This document shows positions 25,359 to 39,800 of a stretch of 64,000 nucleotides of DNA, piece by piece. Position numbers and translations under genes: made by a program. The notes under the pieces are model-generated. The model saw nothing but the letters and a program-made list of their open reading frames with translations. It was not told the origin of the DNA and searched no databases. The stretch is taken from positions 6,607,765-6,671,764 of the forward strand of contig CM048840.1 of the NCBI GenBank assembly GCA_026545765.1, written 5' to 3'. Origin of the DNA: Plantago major (lineage: Eukaryota; Streptophyta; Magnoliopsida; Lamiales; Plantaginaceae). Within the stretch, counting starts at the first letter, position 1. Every line of letters begins with the position of its first letter.

Positions 25359-28300
25359 TCAGAATTCTGTGCGATAGTTTTCTGGCTTATACCACAGTGA
25401 GAAATCAATCCCTTTGCCCTTCAAATTCTCTGTTGCAGGACCAATTCTCTCCAGAAGCTGCATAAAATGTGAAGTTAGTATTTCATGATTGAAATTTGGT
25501 TGGATAAATTGGAAAATTTGTTATAAAGATGACCCCCACAAGTTGCCAAAAACTATAGCATATACCGGACTATAGAATCACCATGGCCGTTCAGAAGAAT
25601 TATAAACCACACTTCGTGATTTCTATTTTAGATGTGATGAGTTCAAATGCACTCAGACGTGAGAAATCAGGTTCAAAACGAGTCTAACCTTAGCATGAAC
25701 CACTCCATTGGACACCAAGACAGACCTATCAAAGACGCAAAATTTGCCTCCGTCCATGCACGATACCACTCCACCGGCCTCTTCCACTATCTAATCAAAA
25801 GCATGTACCATCAGATGACTGCAAAAACAAATATAGCTAGGGCCTAGGGGAAACAAATTAAGACCAAATTCATATCAAATGAAGCAAACATAGTAAATAG
25901 ACAGGCCATTGATAACAAATAGATAATTACCAAAACTCCAGCAGCCATATCCCATGGTTTCAGACGATACTCCCAATAAGCTTCTACAATCCCCAGAGCT
26001 ACATGGCACATGTCAACTGCTGCTGCCCCAAGCCTTCTTACACCCTTGAAAATAAAGGCGAAACATTAGAGAGTAGAAATTTGACCACAAATATCACAGT
26101 TACTAGATAAATATGATAAACAGCAGCAGGTGCAGAGAAGGAACTTAATTTTACCCGACTAACGTGAGTGAATTCCTTGAACAGCTCTATATTGGTTGCC
26201 CATGCATCATCGTGTTCGTATCCAAACCCAGTAACCAGAAGTGACTGTTCTACCTAGTATTGATTGCAATTAACATGCACTTCTCAGAACACCCAAGAAA
26301 TAATTAAATTGAAATTCTCGTAATTATCAGTCTGACTCGTATTGTATTGCACAATAAGTTACCTTATCAGTCTGACTTGCGTGAATTATATCTCCATTGC
26401 AGAATGCACCTTTACCTGGACGTTATGAATAATACATTACAGAAGATGTGCAGAAAAGTTAGACAGCAAAGTGCTCTGAACAATCTTCTACCAGCAGCTG
26501 CAGAAAAGGTTCGAGTATTCCAACATTTAGGTCCACCAACAAACTCTACCTACAAATAGAGAAAAATTATCAATCTGATGCTCATGAAAAAGAATCAATT
26601 GTTTTGTCACTCAAAATACGCACCACTGTAGCAGCAGCTGGCTTCCCTTTATATAGGACGCCAACAGAAACAGCGAAGCTGGGATAACCATGAGCAAAAT
26701 TTGTGGTACCATCTACAGGGAAAAATAAGGAAAAATGTGATCAAGACACAGCTTTTAAAAGTAGCATATTGTAAATCAAAATTACAAAAGTAGCAACTAC
26801 AAATTCCTAAAAACTCCGTATAATATAACATAGCACTGATTCATGGAAATTTCTAAATGGAACATTTTTTAAGTATTGAATCATGTTGGCAGCTCGCTTT
26901 CAAAATAGTTATACTATGTGATTTCATAATGTAGACACCATGTTATACAATTTTCCACAAACCAAATGTGACAGTTTCACGGGCAATGTAAAATAAATCC
27001 ACATCAAACAAAGTTCATCTAAAAGCAAACATGAAATATGTATCCCAGAAGAATTTACAAGCACAAACTGAAAGTTTAGTGTTGCCAACCTAAGGGATCA
27101 ATGCACCAAAGATAATCAGAAGACGAATCTCCAATGATACCTCCCTCCTCCCCAAGAATTAGGTGGTCGGGAAAATTCTTCCGTACGACATTCAGAATAG
27201 CTGCCTCACTCATTTTATCTGTGCTGCAGAATATGTTTTCAAATGGCATAAGATGAACATGCAATGAGCAACTTTTTTAAATTCTGCAGAGAAACATGAA
27301 ATAGTAAGAAGCCAGAAAGATACATTTTACATTATAATAAAAATGTTCCGCAATCGGATTATCCAGATAGGAGGATGCTGAAGAAAGTTTTAAGGTGATG
27401 AGGATATACTTTTCTATTCCAAAACAGGACCTTAACACATGGTTAGATGTTGCCCAATATATTACATTTGATATTCAGCATGATTAAAACTTCAGACAAT
27501 ACGCCCCACTTATAGGACTTCTAACAATCATCCATACCTCATCCATTCAATTTAATATGAACACTCATGACTCATATGCATATTCTATGGATCCATGCAT
27601 AAGAAATCTTTGACCGACATCAATTCAATGGATGGATTGATCTTGATTCTTCTAGGAAGTGTATAGATTAAGGCTGTCCGTTTTTCCAATTCTTGTGAAT
27701 AAATTATTTGCATATTAGTTTCCAACAAATACAACTAATCTAGTTAAAGCCAGAGATTATCATGAAGCTATTACTTACAAGATGTGCAGCATCACTTTCA
27801 AAGACTGGAGTTCCATAATTTACCCATTTTTCCGATAAAAAGATGCACACGACTAATCTAGTTGAAGTCAAAGATCATCATGAAGCTCCTATATTTAAAA
27901 AATGTCAACATCATGACTCAAGAAAATTTACTCTAGACTCTAGTAAGCCCTTCATGCCTACAGAACTTTTGAGCTACAACAAACAGCTCTCCAAACTATC
28001 TAAATTCCCAGAACCATAAATGTGAAGTTGTGAACTCAGGAAGGTCTTACTCAGTGACCAGATCAGTAAGTCCCTTGTAGACGATATTTCGAGGTTTATT
28101 CACTGCCTCCATCACTACCTACAAATTGAAATGATAATCAGCATCCATCAGTCATCACCATTAATCACAGCAGCAGCAAAGCTAAACAATAAAATCGAAA
28201 CCGCTCGAATTCGAAAAACTACCTGAGCGCCTGTCTCAGCAGCAGATTGAACCACCTCAAGAAGCTGATCGGAGGAAAGTGGACCAGTCGACTCAGCCCC

Positions 28301-28531
28301 AACTTTAGAGAAGTGTTTCTGATACAGAACAGCATGTGTTGTTGGTGTGCAAGATAATGACTTTCTGTTGAATGTTGATTTCAAATATCCCGAAGGAACC
28401 GCATTTAAGCTTTTCAATGGATGAATTGGAAAGGGTCGGTGAGAAATTCTGGAAAGATTGAGGAATGAGGAAGATGTTGCTAATACAGAGCAGCACCGCA
28501 CCATTTTCTTGAAAAGAGGTTTCTTTTTCAA
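25359..28531 (-). CDS. IMPL1: Inositol monophosphatase family protein, chloroplastic (IMPL1-like)
   Basis: Ten exons on the minus strand: 28531-28223, 28118-28051, 27223-27090, 26712-26624, 26549-26492, 26409-26363, 26253-26155, 26044-25931, 25790-25689 and 25457-25359. The product is 363 residues from the second Met (28504), or 372 from the first (28531); Arabidopsis IMPL1 has 371. It is a Mg-dependent phosphatase that hydrolyses myo-inositol monophosphate or related sugar phosphates, with a Ser-rich chloroplast transit peptide. Metal-site motifs seen are DTDKMSEAAI, HLILGEEGGIIG, WCIDPLDGTTNFAHGYPSF and, near the end, YRLKPWDMAAGVLIVEEAGG. Other family segments are GFGYEHDDAW and VRRLGAAAVDMCHVALGI. 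The Met at 28504 starts a better transit peptide (VRCCSVLATSSS) than the Lys-rich start at 28531. Confidence 0.93.
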
Positions 28532-31500
28532 ATAACTTTGATGTCTTCTTGTTCTTTCTGTGAATTGAAGTAGAGTTCAGCTCAGTGTTTGGTTTGATTG
28601 TGTGGTAATGAACTGGAAAGAGATGAGCTTTTCGCAATTGACTTCAATTTTGGGAAATTGTAGCTCTGCAATTGGAAAAGATTCTTGAGACGTTTGTTTG
28701 TCCTGCTCTGTGAGGAGAGAAAAACTGATGGGCTAGCATTTTGGAGAAAAGAGCATTAGATTATACCCCCTTAACTCTTGTTGATTTGTGATTTACCCCC
28801 AGTAGATTCAAAACATGCAATTTGCCCCTCAACTTTGGAATATTGTTGATTATGACCCATAATGTACTAGCATCTTGGTTTGAAATTTGTAATCTCAATT
28901 GCAGGAGTCGGTTGGATACCCTATGTACAACTAGATAAAACCATTCATGTGCAATCGTTGGATGTACTCATTTGCATTTTTTCTCACATTAGGAAAAGAA
29001 GCAGTATGTTTTGGATTCAATTTTAAACTAAAATTGAGTTGAGTTTTTTAGTTCGTTGAATGGTACCTGAATGAATGTTGGATTTTGAAATTTTATGTTT
29101 GGTATTAATTTGTGATATTGATTTGGTTTAGTAGTATGTGTAAATTTTAAGGTTTTAAATTTTGCAGTTGATAAATTATAATTTAATTCGAGTATCATCG
29201 TGTTGTGGAAAGAAAGGAAAGAAAAGAAGACAAGGATGAGCAACGTAAGCAAAAAAGAAAATGGTAAAACTCAACTCAAATAGAATTTCATGCACTTCAT
29301 TTTTTTTACAAGTCCTTCATTAGATAATATAGCATTTTACATTAGTTTTTCATATCGTATGAGGTCTAACATCATGGAAAGGTAGTTTCGAGCAAGTTAC
29401 TTTTAAAAGTACCATCTGACGTCTTCTCAACTTAAATTGATATTCAAACATACTGAAGTAATTTATCATTTTGAAATGAGATGCTCCAACTTGAAGTCAA
29501 TATTTTAAGCTGAACGGCACATTTCTAACATATAATTTGTTTGTTGGTGTTATGTAAGCACTTCAATGGCAATCATAATTCATTCATTTCTTCCGCATTC
29601 TATAATCGACGGTAAAATTAGCTTAGTTTTGGTTGCATCTCTCTTATATTTAAAGAGATAATTGTGAGCATGCGTCATGCGTGGCAACTTATTATCGACT
29701 AAAATATTGCCCTATTTCAAGCCATTATTTTTTCTATCTAAGCCTTATTGTCAACTCCGACTCCTTAATAGGGAAGACAAGTGGTTGTATTGGAACTTGT
29801 ATGTAAATATGAAAATGGAATATGAGATATTGAGATACATGTTTTGGGAGGGAGTAAACATTTGTTTTGTATATAATTATTTTCATATTTGATAATATAT
29901 GAAGTTTTGACCTAATAATAGAAAATGTATTGCGAAAATGAGGAACTAGGAATAGCTCACTATTTCACAAGCTCAATTGTGTACTGAGAATAGGCAGCTA
30001 TTGCAGGTTTGTAATTACACCATTTTTTAACAAATAATTTGCAATTCGACCCATGAATTTTGATTTAGTATAGGTAATGTTTTAGGTGAATTCCGTCTTG
30101 GGTCCAGATAGTTCGTCTAAGTTCCACGGTACCTGCAAAGGCTAAAAAAAGGGAGGGTAAAATCCTTTTTAGCAGGTTTGCCTGGGACAAATTGGAATAA
30201 ACCGGTTAGTGATTCAACTTAGTTACGAGCCTTGAGACTCTTCAAATAATGTTGTCGAGATGCAACATGTGCTTTACCTTGAGAAGGAGATAAATGAAGC
30301 ATATGTATAGATATTGTCCAGACCAATCTCCTTTTATACGTGCCCAATGTAGTTAGCCAGGCTAGGAGAATCGCTAAGGGGTCTGGCTCGGGCCTGCCTA
30401 GGGGATTGGTGGTCAAGGTCGGGAATTACCTTCGAGGGACTTCCTATGGTAAATTTAGGTTACAGGCTCATAATGTACGTTAAGGGTCGAACCGTAATAA
30501 TTTCGAGGTGCAAGACATAAAACGGTTTAATGAGTTCAATTTGATTAATTCCTCCTAGATCGCATGATTCGTTCATTAAAGGAGTAAGGGTTTAGACATG
30601 ACTTAATGTATATACTCGGCGGGTAATTTTTATATTGTTTTAAACGTTTTTAGTTTTGTTATAACATGTGGTATATCATGAGATATAACTATTTTCATTA
30701 CCACCCCTATTTGTCATCATAAACGATAGGAGTGGCTAGTAGCGTAAAATACCGATGTAAGTATTTTTTTTTTTTTATTTTTTGAAACGATACCGGTGTA
30801 AGTAGTATACATCCTCAACCATGAGAAGTGCAAATAAAAGTAAGCATCCGTATTTAGGCTTAAAAAAATAAACATTATGATTATAATTAAAAATAATAAT
30901 CTAGGAGTAGGAGTTTTAACCAAGAACATCCATGTCATGTCACCACACATAACATATAAAATAACACTCGATGACAAGATAATAGAATGTTAAATTATGA
31001 AACAATTAATATCGATATTATTTAATACTATATTATAATTACAACTAAGAACATCATTACGTTCTTAAGATCTATAGTGATACACCCTTTCAATACTCTG
31101 GAATAAAAGTAGAACCAGAAAAAAAGAATAACCAAATATGTAAGTTGTAACTACACAACCATTAATAGATCAAGTTTAAACCCTTTTGTGTCTATGATAT
31201 TGTAAACTAGTTTACGTATTTGCATTGTAATCACCCAATATGCTCCATATCATGGTTCTGTTCATTCGAATCTTAATGTAATATAATAATCGAATCAATC
31301 AATTATAGATAAAATATAACTAAATGTAATCGAATCATTGAATCAATGAATTGAATGAGTTTGCAAACGAAAATAACAGAGCCTATGTGAGAGTGAGAAT
31401 CACTAAAATTATTATGGTATCATTTATCTATTTGATTTGAACCGGTGTGGATTATGGCAATAGCAAAATATATAATACTAATTGATGAACGATTTATTTT

Positions 31501-33192
31501 ATAATAATAAAATGCGCAACTTTTGGGGAGCAAATTATCCGTGGGGTCTCTTATTAACCCCACCAAAACCTATTTCCAATCTCGCCCCACTCCTTTTATT
31601 TTTTAATTTTTCTTGTCCCAGATTTTCATGTCTTTGGGCAAATGTCTAATCAAATAATATAGAAAGGGACGTGTGACTCCAATTGATCACCAAATATCAT
31701 GGGCAAATGTCTTATCAATTGTTTCTTTACATTTAATTACACATTAATTTATAATTAAACTTGTTTGAGATTTTTACTTTTCAAAGATAATTAAAAAGTT
31801 ATTTCGTATAACAATCAAAATTGTTTTACTAGTTGAGAAGTTACATGGTGTATATATAAAAGTTAGGCGCCAAATTATAATGCTAATCAGTACTAGTAAC
31901 TTTTAAGAGTCCAATCTCCATTCAAAGCATAAACATTTTACTTTTAACACAACCATGGTTCCCTCAAGACTCTAGGGACTAGGATCAAATTTCAACACTT
32001 AATTATCAACTTCATAATTAGATTAGTACGAAGTAAGTACTTAACAATTATAAGTAGTTTTAGGATAGCTAGATGCTAGTTTAGCAAATATAAAAACACC
32101 TCTATTAGTAGCATAACTTTTTTTTATACCTCTCTGAGAATAGTAGGAGGCCTTTCTAAATATAGTTACTTGATCATTTTCGTCTTCTTTCTTCTCTCTC
32201 ACAGACACGAGCAGAAATGATAATTTCAGTCTCAGTCCCACACATTGACTGACCTTTCTCTCTTGATTTTCCCTGTAGAATGGGATATAATTACTTTTTG
32301 GGTTCACAGATTTTTTCCCAATACCAATGAATCACCTTCAAGATTGCTCTTTTGGGGGTGGAAATCTCTGTTAGGGCATGAATAGCAGCTTTCTGCTTCT
32401 TCAAAGGTCAGCCCATCATTAAAGCTTCCACCTTTTCTTTCTTAAACCTTCAGATTGGATATTTCTTGCTCGTATTTATTGGGTTTTCAGCTCAATGTTC
32501 GTAGATTCTCACTTTTTATTGAAAACATTATAATCCCATCGATGCCTTTTTATTCACTCTCTTTTTTTTTAGTGATTTGCCTTTTCATTTGTTGCTATCC
32601 CAGTTTACTTTTTCTTGGTTCTCTAGGTAAAGTGTTGACTTAGTTATCCCTGTTGCTTCTTTGATAGAATTTTAACCATTAGATTAATTTGGTTTACAGT
32701 TATTATTAACTTAAGCATGTGCTTGTTAGCTGCCAGTTGTCACTTGTTTTTTGTGTAGCATTGCTAGTAAAAGTATCTAAATGACTTTATAATATTGCAT
32801 TTAGTGTTGTAGTAGTAATATTTAGCTGCATTGCTTGCTAATGGTTGGATACAGTTTATCTGGATTTCCAGTAAGATTTTCGTAATTGTATGTATCAGTG
32901 TGCGTGTCTTTCTCAAGGTACTTAATGGCCTTGACAGATTGTATTACTTTGTGGATTGAAGTAAACGTCTAATGTCGAAATCTGCTTACCATTTTGTCTT
33001 CTATTGATTTCTATTTGTGATCATCGCTGCAACTAGTTATCTTTGTGTCTCCAGTTTAATGGGACCGTGGTATACTTATTATTGTTACTGGAGAAGATAC
33101 TCGTTTTTCTTCTTGATTCTAGTTTATTGGTTTTCCTGACGTATAATGAATGTTATCCTGCTCAAATGTGGTTCCTGCAGGAAAGCTGACAC
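28532..33192. other. Long intergenic region between IMPL1 and NAL1
   Basis: These 4.7 kb hold the IMPL1 promoter and the NAL1 promoter and leader; the genes point away from each other. Segments with the character of old transposon termini occur at 28765-28860 (TTATACCCCCTTAACTC then TTTGCCCCTCAAC) and 30005-30060. A higher-GC patch at 30100-30450 resembles LTR sequence but could not be assigned. From 31000 to 32000 it is very AT-rich. The open frames up to about 90 residues show no family similarity. Confidence 0.45.
32407..33180 (+). other. Probable 5' UTR intron of the NAL1-like gene
   Basis: A donor (CAAAG then GTCAGC) at 32407 and an acceptor (TTCCTGCAG) at 33178-33180 bracket a T-rich stretch with no coding pattern; the ATG follows 13 bases after the acceptor. 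Inferred from splice signals only. Confidence 0.45.
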
Positions 33193-36175
33193 ATGGATAA
33201 GGCTAGAATGGATGCAAGAGCCCATCACTCTGGTTCAGCACAGTCTGGGGAATCGGCATTGGATTTAGAAAGGAATTACTGCAATGGCCTTGATATTCCA
33301 GAACCAAGTCCACCACCATTACAAGCCTTTGCATCAGGTGGTCAGCTCTCGGAGAGCAGTGCAGCTTTCTTGTCATGGCCTTGCCGGATAGCTGATGCAG
33401 CAGAAGATAGGGCACATTATTTCGGGAATCTTCAGAAAAGGGTTTTACCTGAAATTCGGGGCAGTAGGCCAACAGGTTTTCAGGCTTCTACATTGCTTGA
33501 GTTGATGACCATTAGGGCATTTCACAGCAAGCTATTAAAGCGATTTAGTCTTGGCACCGCCATTGGTTTCCGCATCAAGAAGGGTGTCTTGACAGATATA
33601 CCAGCTATACTTGTCTTTGTAGCAAGAAAAGTTCACAGACAATGGCTCAGGCCTTCTCACTGTCTACCAGATGCTCTTGAGGTTTATTTACTTTTGTCTC
33701 TGTCTTAACTATTAATGTTTATTACTTCTCACCTTTTATAAAACAAATTCAATATGTGAGAAGGGTTTTCTCATGGTAGTGTCTTCAAATGTAATTTTAT
33801 CCTTTACAATTGGCGACATATTCTAATTGTAAATAGACTTCTTTTTTAACAAGAATATGGTAATTGGATATTTCCTGAAATTTGGACTTCTTATTAGTGT
33901 ATCTCACATGACTTGACTCCTTTCCTTTATTGTTTATGCAGGCACCTGGAGGTGTTTGGTGTGATCTTGATGTCGTTGAATTTGCTTACTATGGGGCACC
34001 TGCAGCCACTCCAAAAGAACAACTATATACAGAACTTATAGATGGCTTTGGTGGGAGTGATGCCTGCATTGGATCTGGTTCGCAGGTTGTTATCTTTTGT
34101 AGTTAAGAAAACTAAATGCATTTTAAACTGACTATGTGTCCTCAAGTCTGTGATGTATGTCACCGAAGGAAATTATAATTTTCCATTTTTCTGTAAGAAA
34201 AGAATCTCTTTGGTGCTAGCTGGTTAACTTGTTCATTTTTAAATAGCAAGTCACTAATTCAAGATGTTTGTGTTGTGATGGGTTGCCTCTCTTTGTGCGG
34301 CCCAATTCAAGATGGACAGTTATAAATAGGCACAATGGAAAAGGGTGCAGTGTTGTATATATAACAAATTCTAAAGATGCATACAAGATAATCTTGCCAA
34401 CAAGAAATCTGTCTATCTATCGTTTTCATGATTTACCATTTGCTTTCACATACCTGACTACTCTTTGTATCTCGTAGGTTGCGAGCCAAGAAACTTATGG
34501 AACCTTGGGTGCTATTGTTAAAAGCAGGACAGGCAATAGGCAGGTTGGGTTTGTCACTAACAGGCACGTGGCAGTCGATCTTGACTACCCAAGTCAGAAG
34601 ATGTTTCACCCATTGCCCCCAAGTCTTGGACCAGGTGTCTATTTGGGTGCAGTGGAGAGGGCCACTTCATTCGTAACGGATAATCTATGGTATGGTATTT
34701 TTGCTGGAACAAATCCAGGTAAAGTTTACCCTAGTATATTCTACAAGTTTTTTTTTTCTTCTTTTTTCTTTTTCTGAGAACTTGAGAGTCTATCCTTTTT
34801 TTTCATGTTTTATTTTCAAAGGAGAAGGTTTTGAATTTTGTTTGAGCCTTGACCATTTGATTATATTGTGTTCATGCAGAAACATTTGTCCGAGCTGATG
34901 GTGCTTTCATTCCTTTCGCTGAAGATTTTAACATGGCTAATGTGACAACACTAGTTAAAGGTGTAGGTGAAATAGGCGATGTCAATACAATCGACTTGCA
35001 GTCCCCTATTGGAAGTGTCGTTGGAAGGCAAGTTGTAAAAGTCGGAAGAAGCTCCGGCTTGACAACTGGGACCATAATGGCCTACTCGCTTGAGTACAAT
35101 GATGAAAAGGGGATTTGCTTATTTACCGATTTTCTTGTTGTTGGAGAGAATCAGCAGACTTTTGATCTTGAAGGTGACAGTGGAAGTCTCATTCTGTTGA
35201 CGGATCAGAATGGGGGTAAGCCCCGTCCAGTAGGAATCATTTGGGGTGGGACAGCTAACCGAGGGCGATTAAAACTGAAAGCCGGTCAGCCTCCAGAGAA
35301 TTGGACCAGTGGAGTTGATTTAGGGCGCCTTCTTGATGTCCTTGAGCTTGATCTTATAGCATCTACTGAAGCACTTCAAGGTTTGCCCTTTTTAGCGAAT
35401 TTACTGTTTCCTGGCTTCAGCAAGATTTTTTCCCTGTTTGGTTTTCCCAGATTCCTGCATTTCTTCTCATTTCAATTTCACAATCTCAACATGCTTTAGG
35501 GGAAGTTTTGGGAATTAATTGTGGAACTAATAAGCTTATAAGCCATTTTTAGTGCAAAATAAGGCGAATGGTTTTTCTTAGGTTCCATTTGTTTCCCCCT
35601 CATGTCCTTTTAAAAGCCTGCATGCCCTTGTAATATAATTAGTTTATTAAAAAAAACGCTGCATTGTAATTTCCCATCTTTCTTTTCTCTTCTTTCCTTC
35701 TGCCATGTCAAAATATGCTTCATGATTTGTCCTGATTGCCTTCGCTTTAATCTCTGATTCCAATATAGGTGCATTGCAAGAATATAGAAATGCATCATTA
35801 GCGCGAACTGATTCCACTGTTGCGGAATCTTCACCACAAGAGCAGGTCATTATAAAAGATAGATCCGATGAGCCACTTGCGGTAAGCATTCTCCAAGTTT
35901 CTACCAGCAGAGATTCTCAGTTAGTTCATATCCAGAATGATGAATTTCGTATAGAAACTGGTCCTGAAACGGCTCCGACTGTAGAGCACCAATTCATACC
36001 GAGCTTTTCATGCAAATCTCCAGTAAACAATCCATGTCAAGAAGAAAGCGATGGCATGGAAAACCTGGCAGTATTGCGAAATGAGTCTGAAGATGAGATA
36101 TCTGTTTCTTTGCAGTTGGGAGGTGAACATTCACCAGAACCTAAAAGAAGAAAGCTATCCGACTTCCTTGAATAA
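33193..36175 (+). CDS. NAL1: NARROW LEAF 1-like trypsin-type serine protease
   Basis: Five exons: 33193-33681, 33942-34085, 34478-34718, 34880-35380 and 35769-36175, giving 593 residues, near the 582 of rice NAL1. The rice protein is a nuclear and cytosolic trypsin-like protease that affects leaf width, vein pattern and yield. Catalytic features visible are the His in VGFVTNRHVAVDLD, a candidate Asp in VRADGAFIPFAED, and the Ser in FDLEGDSGSLILL. Other family segments are LLELMTIRAFHSKLLKRFSL, ALQAPGGVWCDLDVVEFAYYG-type sequence, and VKVGRSSGLTTGTIMAYSLE. The C-terminus has VSLQLGGEHSPEP and then KRRKL, the position of an LxL-type repression motif and a nuclear signal in rice NAL1. The start is the first Met after a probable leader intron. 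Confidence 0.93.
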
Positions 36176-36804
36176 TGACGAGTGGATCCCTTTCCATTTT
36201 TGTTTGTAAAGTTATCTATTGGTTATTGATTACGGAACAAACCATTCGGCTAAGGCTTAAGGCTACTATTGTTGTCTAGTAGACGTGGATAAAGACGAAT
36301 GATGCGGAGAAATACTCTCATTTTGTTGCATCATTTTTGCCATTGCCCTGTAAAAGCTCATGAAGCATATGATGAAACTGTAGATATGCTAGAAATGTAT
36401 ATGATCAAGAATCATCAAAATATTTCATTGTTTAATGGAAGTGGATTCTGTGTTAGTTTCAACTTGAATTTTTAGGCCATGTTTAATATACTACTCTTCA
36501 GGCACAGTTGTTAAACATAGTAAATTTAGTACAGATTGTATTAATGTGAAGCACCAAATTGTAACCGGTGATTCCTTTTGTTTTTACAATTTTCAGATTA
36601 TATACAGCCAACAGGTGTTTATTCTCCTTAGAATACAGCAACTTTTATTACAGTGGTACAGTGATGATAAACCGCAGGTCATTACTAATATTTACATAGA
36701 ATAATAGGAGCATTACAGTACTTGTACCAGGTAATAATAGCACACGAATTCTTTCAGAGGTTTTATGTACAGACAGCACAAGAGAAGCAAATAGCAATGC
36801 TTTT
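36176..36804. other. Intergenic, convergent 3' ends of NAL1-like and LCAT4-like genes
   Basis: Both genes end here, so the interval holds their 3' UTRs. AT-rich with no repeat or coding pattern. Confidence 0.5.
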
Positions 36805-39800
36805 TTAGGCACTTGTTGAGATTGACATAGCATTAAGCTCCACATGCGTTTTACCATGATTCTGGGGCTGAACTGTGACAGTGGCATGAGCCTCTTCCTG
36901 CAAAGCTTTGTCCCCTCCAACACGAGACACGGTAATCAAACCGACCAAAGGCTTCTTGTTAACTGTATCTTCTTCACTCTCTTGGTCTTCACCAACAACT
37001 TCCCATTCTTCTTTGAGAGAAGTAACTTGCAGACCATTTGTTTTAAATGTTTCCATGTCGAAAGCTGTAGGTAGAATCACATAATCATTTACAGGATTGT
37101 AGAAAGGATCATGATCCGCCTTCAGCCAGTGCTTGAGGATTCTGAACACATGACGATCACAAAGGATCCCACGGTGATCTCCCGGGACTCCAACTCTTGC
37201 TTCCGCACGAAGCCCATCAGCCTGAAAGAGATGACAGGAAACACCAACTTCAGATCCAAATTGCAACTCAGGTTCATGCAGAATTTATGAAAAATGCATA
37301 ATGGGAAAAGCTATGACAACGAGGAGCCACTGAGCCAGATTTGTTGGAAAAGATTCCAAGGATAATGACTCACCAATCCAGCAGCTTTCTCATAAGATTC
37401 GTAAAATTAATAACAGCAACTCAAGATGCAGTTCAAGCAGTTAATAGCCATTTAACCGAAGTTCCAGATCTAACATGCAAGCAAAAGGCTGAGACAGTTT
37501 ACCTTAGCAGATTCCATTGGCACAGTTCCATCACCATCGACACGTATGTACTTGGCCTGCAGTTGGAAAAAAATTGCAACTCAGTGTGACTCCATGTTAG
37601 GTAAATGATCTCAAACAATGAAATAGAACAGAAAGATAGTCATGGCAGATTAGTGCAACAGTCATCATTTTTTTTACCAGGAGGGTAGGCACTTCTCGCA
37701 AATCAGAAATAGGGGCAGCTTCACTTCCATAACTGCAACGACGGCCCAGGAGAAAAGTTGTAACCACAAAGTTCAGTACATTTGAGATGCAGACAAAAAT
37801 ATGCTATGAGATTCTAACAGGCTATAATTACCATAGACTATGAGGTGTCTCGTTATTTGTGCCATATATATTGTAGAATTTAATTTGATCAGGGACCTTA
37901 GCAGAGCTCATCAACTTGCGTGTCTCATTAGCCCATTTCAATATCTCCAGATTAAATGGAACATGAAGATCAGCACCAGCATAATTGACCTGCATATATG
38001 ATCTAAAACATGTAATCTGATCTAAACTCATTAAACGAGCCCTATGATTGAATTCGAGAACAAGCCAGTTACATAGACGCCAAACGTGTTAAATCGACAA
38101 AAGATTGTCTACTAAATGCTTGTATGCTTGTCAGTTGTCAATTGTCATTGTGTTCCTTGGTAGCAATCAACCTTTTTTCCCACCGAAGCTATAAACCCGA
38201 TCTTAATTTTGGTAATAATCATTTCCATATTAATATTACTTCCATTCAAAATTAACTTCAATTTATAAGATACTGCCAAATATATATTTCAACATTCACA
38301 TAGTACACATGTTACGTGGACATCACCAATTTTCCTAAAATCTGTATCATTCAGCAAGCAAGGACAGCACTCAAACTATAGCAAGGAATAAATAAGAAAG
38401 GTGCGAGAAAAAATTGCTGCTACACATTCATACTCACTCCTAAAGACAGATTTTAACTCATTAATATTAAATGAATTATGTAATAAACTAAGGTTCGTAA
38501 CTTCAAACACCGTTCTTGCATCAAAATAACAGAGACATCAAACCTTATTGATCGAAAGAGCTTCCATCATGATTGGTATAGCTTCTACAGGATCATAAGA
38601 CTCCAGCATTACAGAGGAATTCTCATCACTGTCATTTTTCTTTCTCCAGATTTCAAGAAGCGGAGTGTGTTCCCATTTAAAATCTAAACATGCCATCAGC
38701 TCATAAATCGAAGGGCATTCAAGAAGCTGAAAATAGAACAATATTTATTCATGTCAGAAGAAAATAGAAATCTAGAAGATATATCATGAATGAAGTCTAT
38801 CCTTCAATATAAATGCAGATGCTGAGAAATAAAGTCACAACTAAAATCCAACCCATGCAAACACATAGAGTTTCAAGTATTGATGGTGATTGACCATATA
38901 TAATTGTATTGAAGCTCAAGCGTCCAGTGCATGAGAGCAACCAAACAAAGTAAAAAAGAAGTTTTTCCTCGTACAAACAAAAAACAAACAGATATAGCAA
39001 CATACAAATCAGCTGCTTCAGTTAAGGTAACATGACCAGCGTAAAAATCACTCGGACAAAATTAATATGGAGAGATGGATGGCATGATTGAGAGTAAAGG
39101 CTGGGAACTCGAAGGGAAAAGGCAAAGCAGTAAATAGAGCTGAATATAGTAACATACCAGTTGCTGCATGCTCCATTTCGAAATAAAAAAGTTCTGTTCC
39201 CACCCGTCAACAAAGGAACATCCATTCAAGAATGCGGAAGTTATATATCCAGGTGCACCTTATATAAACAATTTGAAACGTGATAATCATCAGTCGAAAC
39301 ATTGAAGTAAAGGTATACTATTACTCTAACACATGACCAAAGAAAGGTTCAAAGATATACCCCGAAATGGAGCAGCTATTGCTATCCAACTTTTCACGTA
39401 TTTCTCAAAGAGCTGTAAAACAAGACGGCCGTTATTAAACGACAAATTGTTCCACAAAATAGTACTCCCTCCGTCCCATAACTAATGTCACGTTTGTTTT
39501 TTGGCACGGAGATTAATGTAGAGTGAATAAAGTGTGGGAATTAATATAGTGCACATAGGTTGAGTTGCCAAAGAAGGAAAGGTAACATTTGTCCTGTGAT
39601 GGATATGAATAAGAATATCTGAGGATGGAAGGAGTAGTAGCATAGGTCAACCAAACTATGAAGCAAAATTTATCAAGCAGCTGAGGAAAAGAAATTATTA
39701 CATCAGTGTGCAGGCTCATGAAGCATTTTGTCAAAAGACCACCCATAGAATGACTTATTATGGTTATTTTTCTTCCACCTGATGCATTATATACAGTCTC

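Noticed and set aside
30100..30450. LTR or organelle fragment in the higher-GC patch
   Set aside because: I could not match it to any plastid, mitochondrial or LTR sequence I know, and no termini or duplications were seen.
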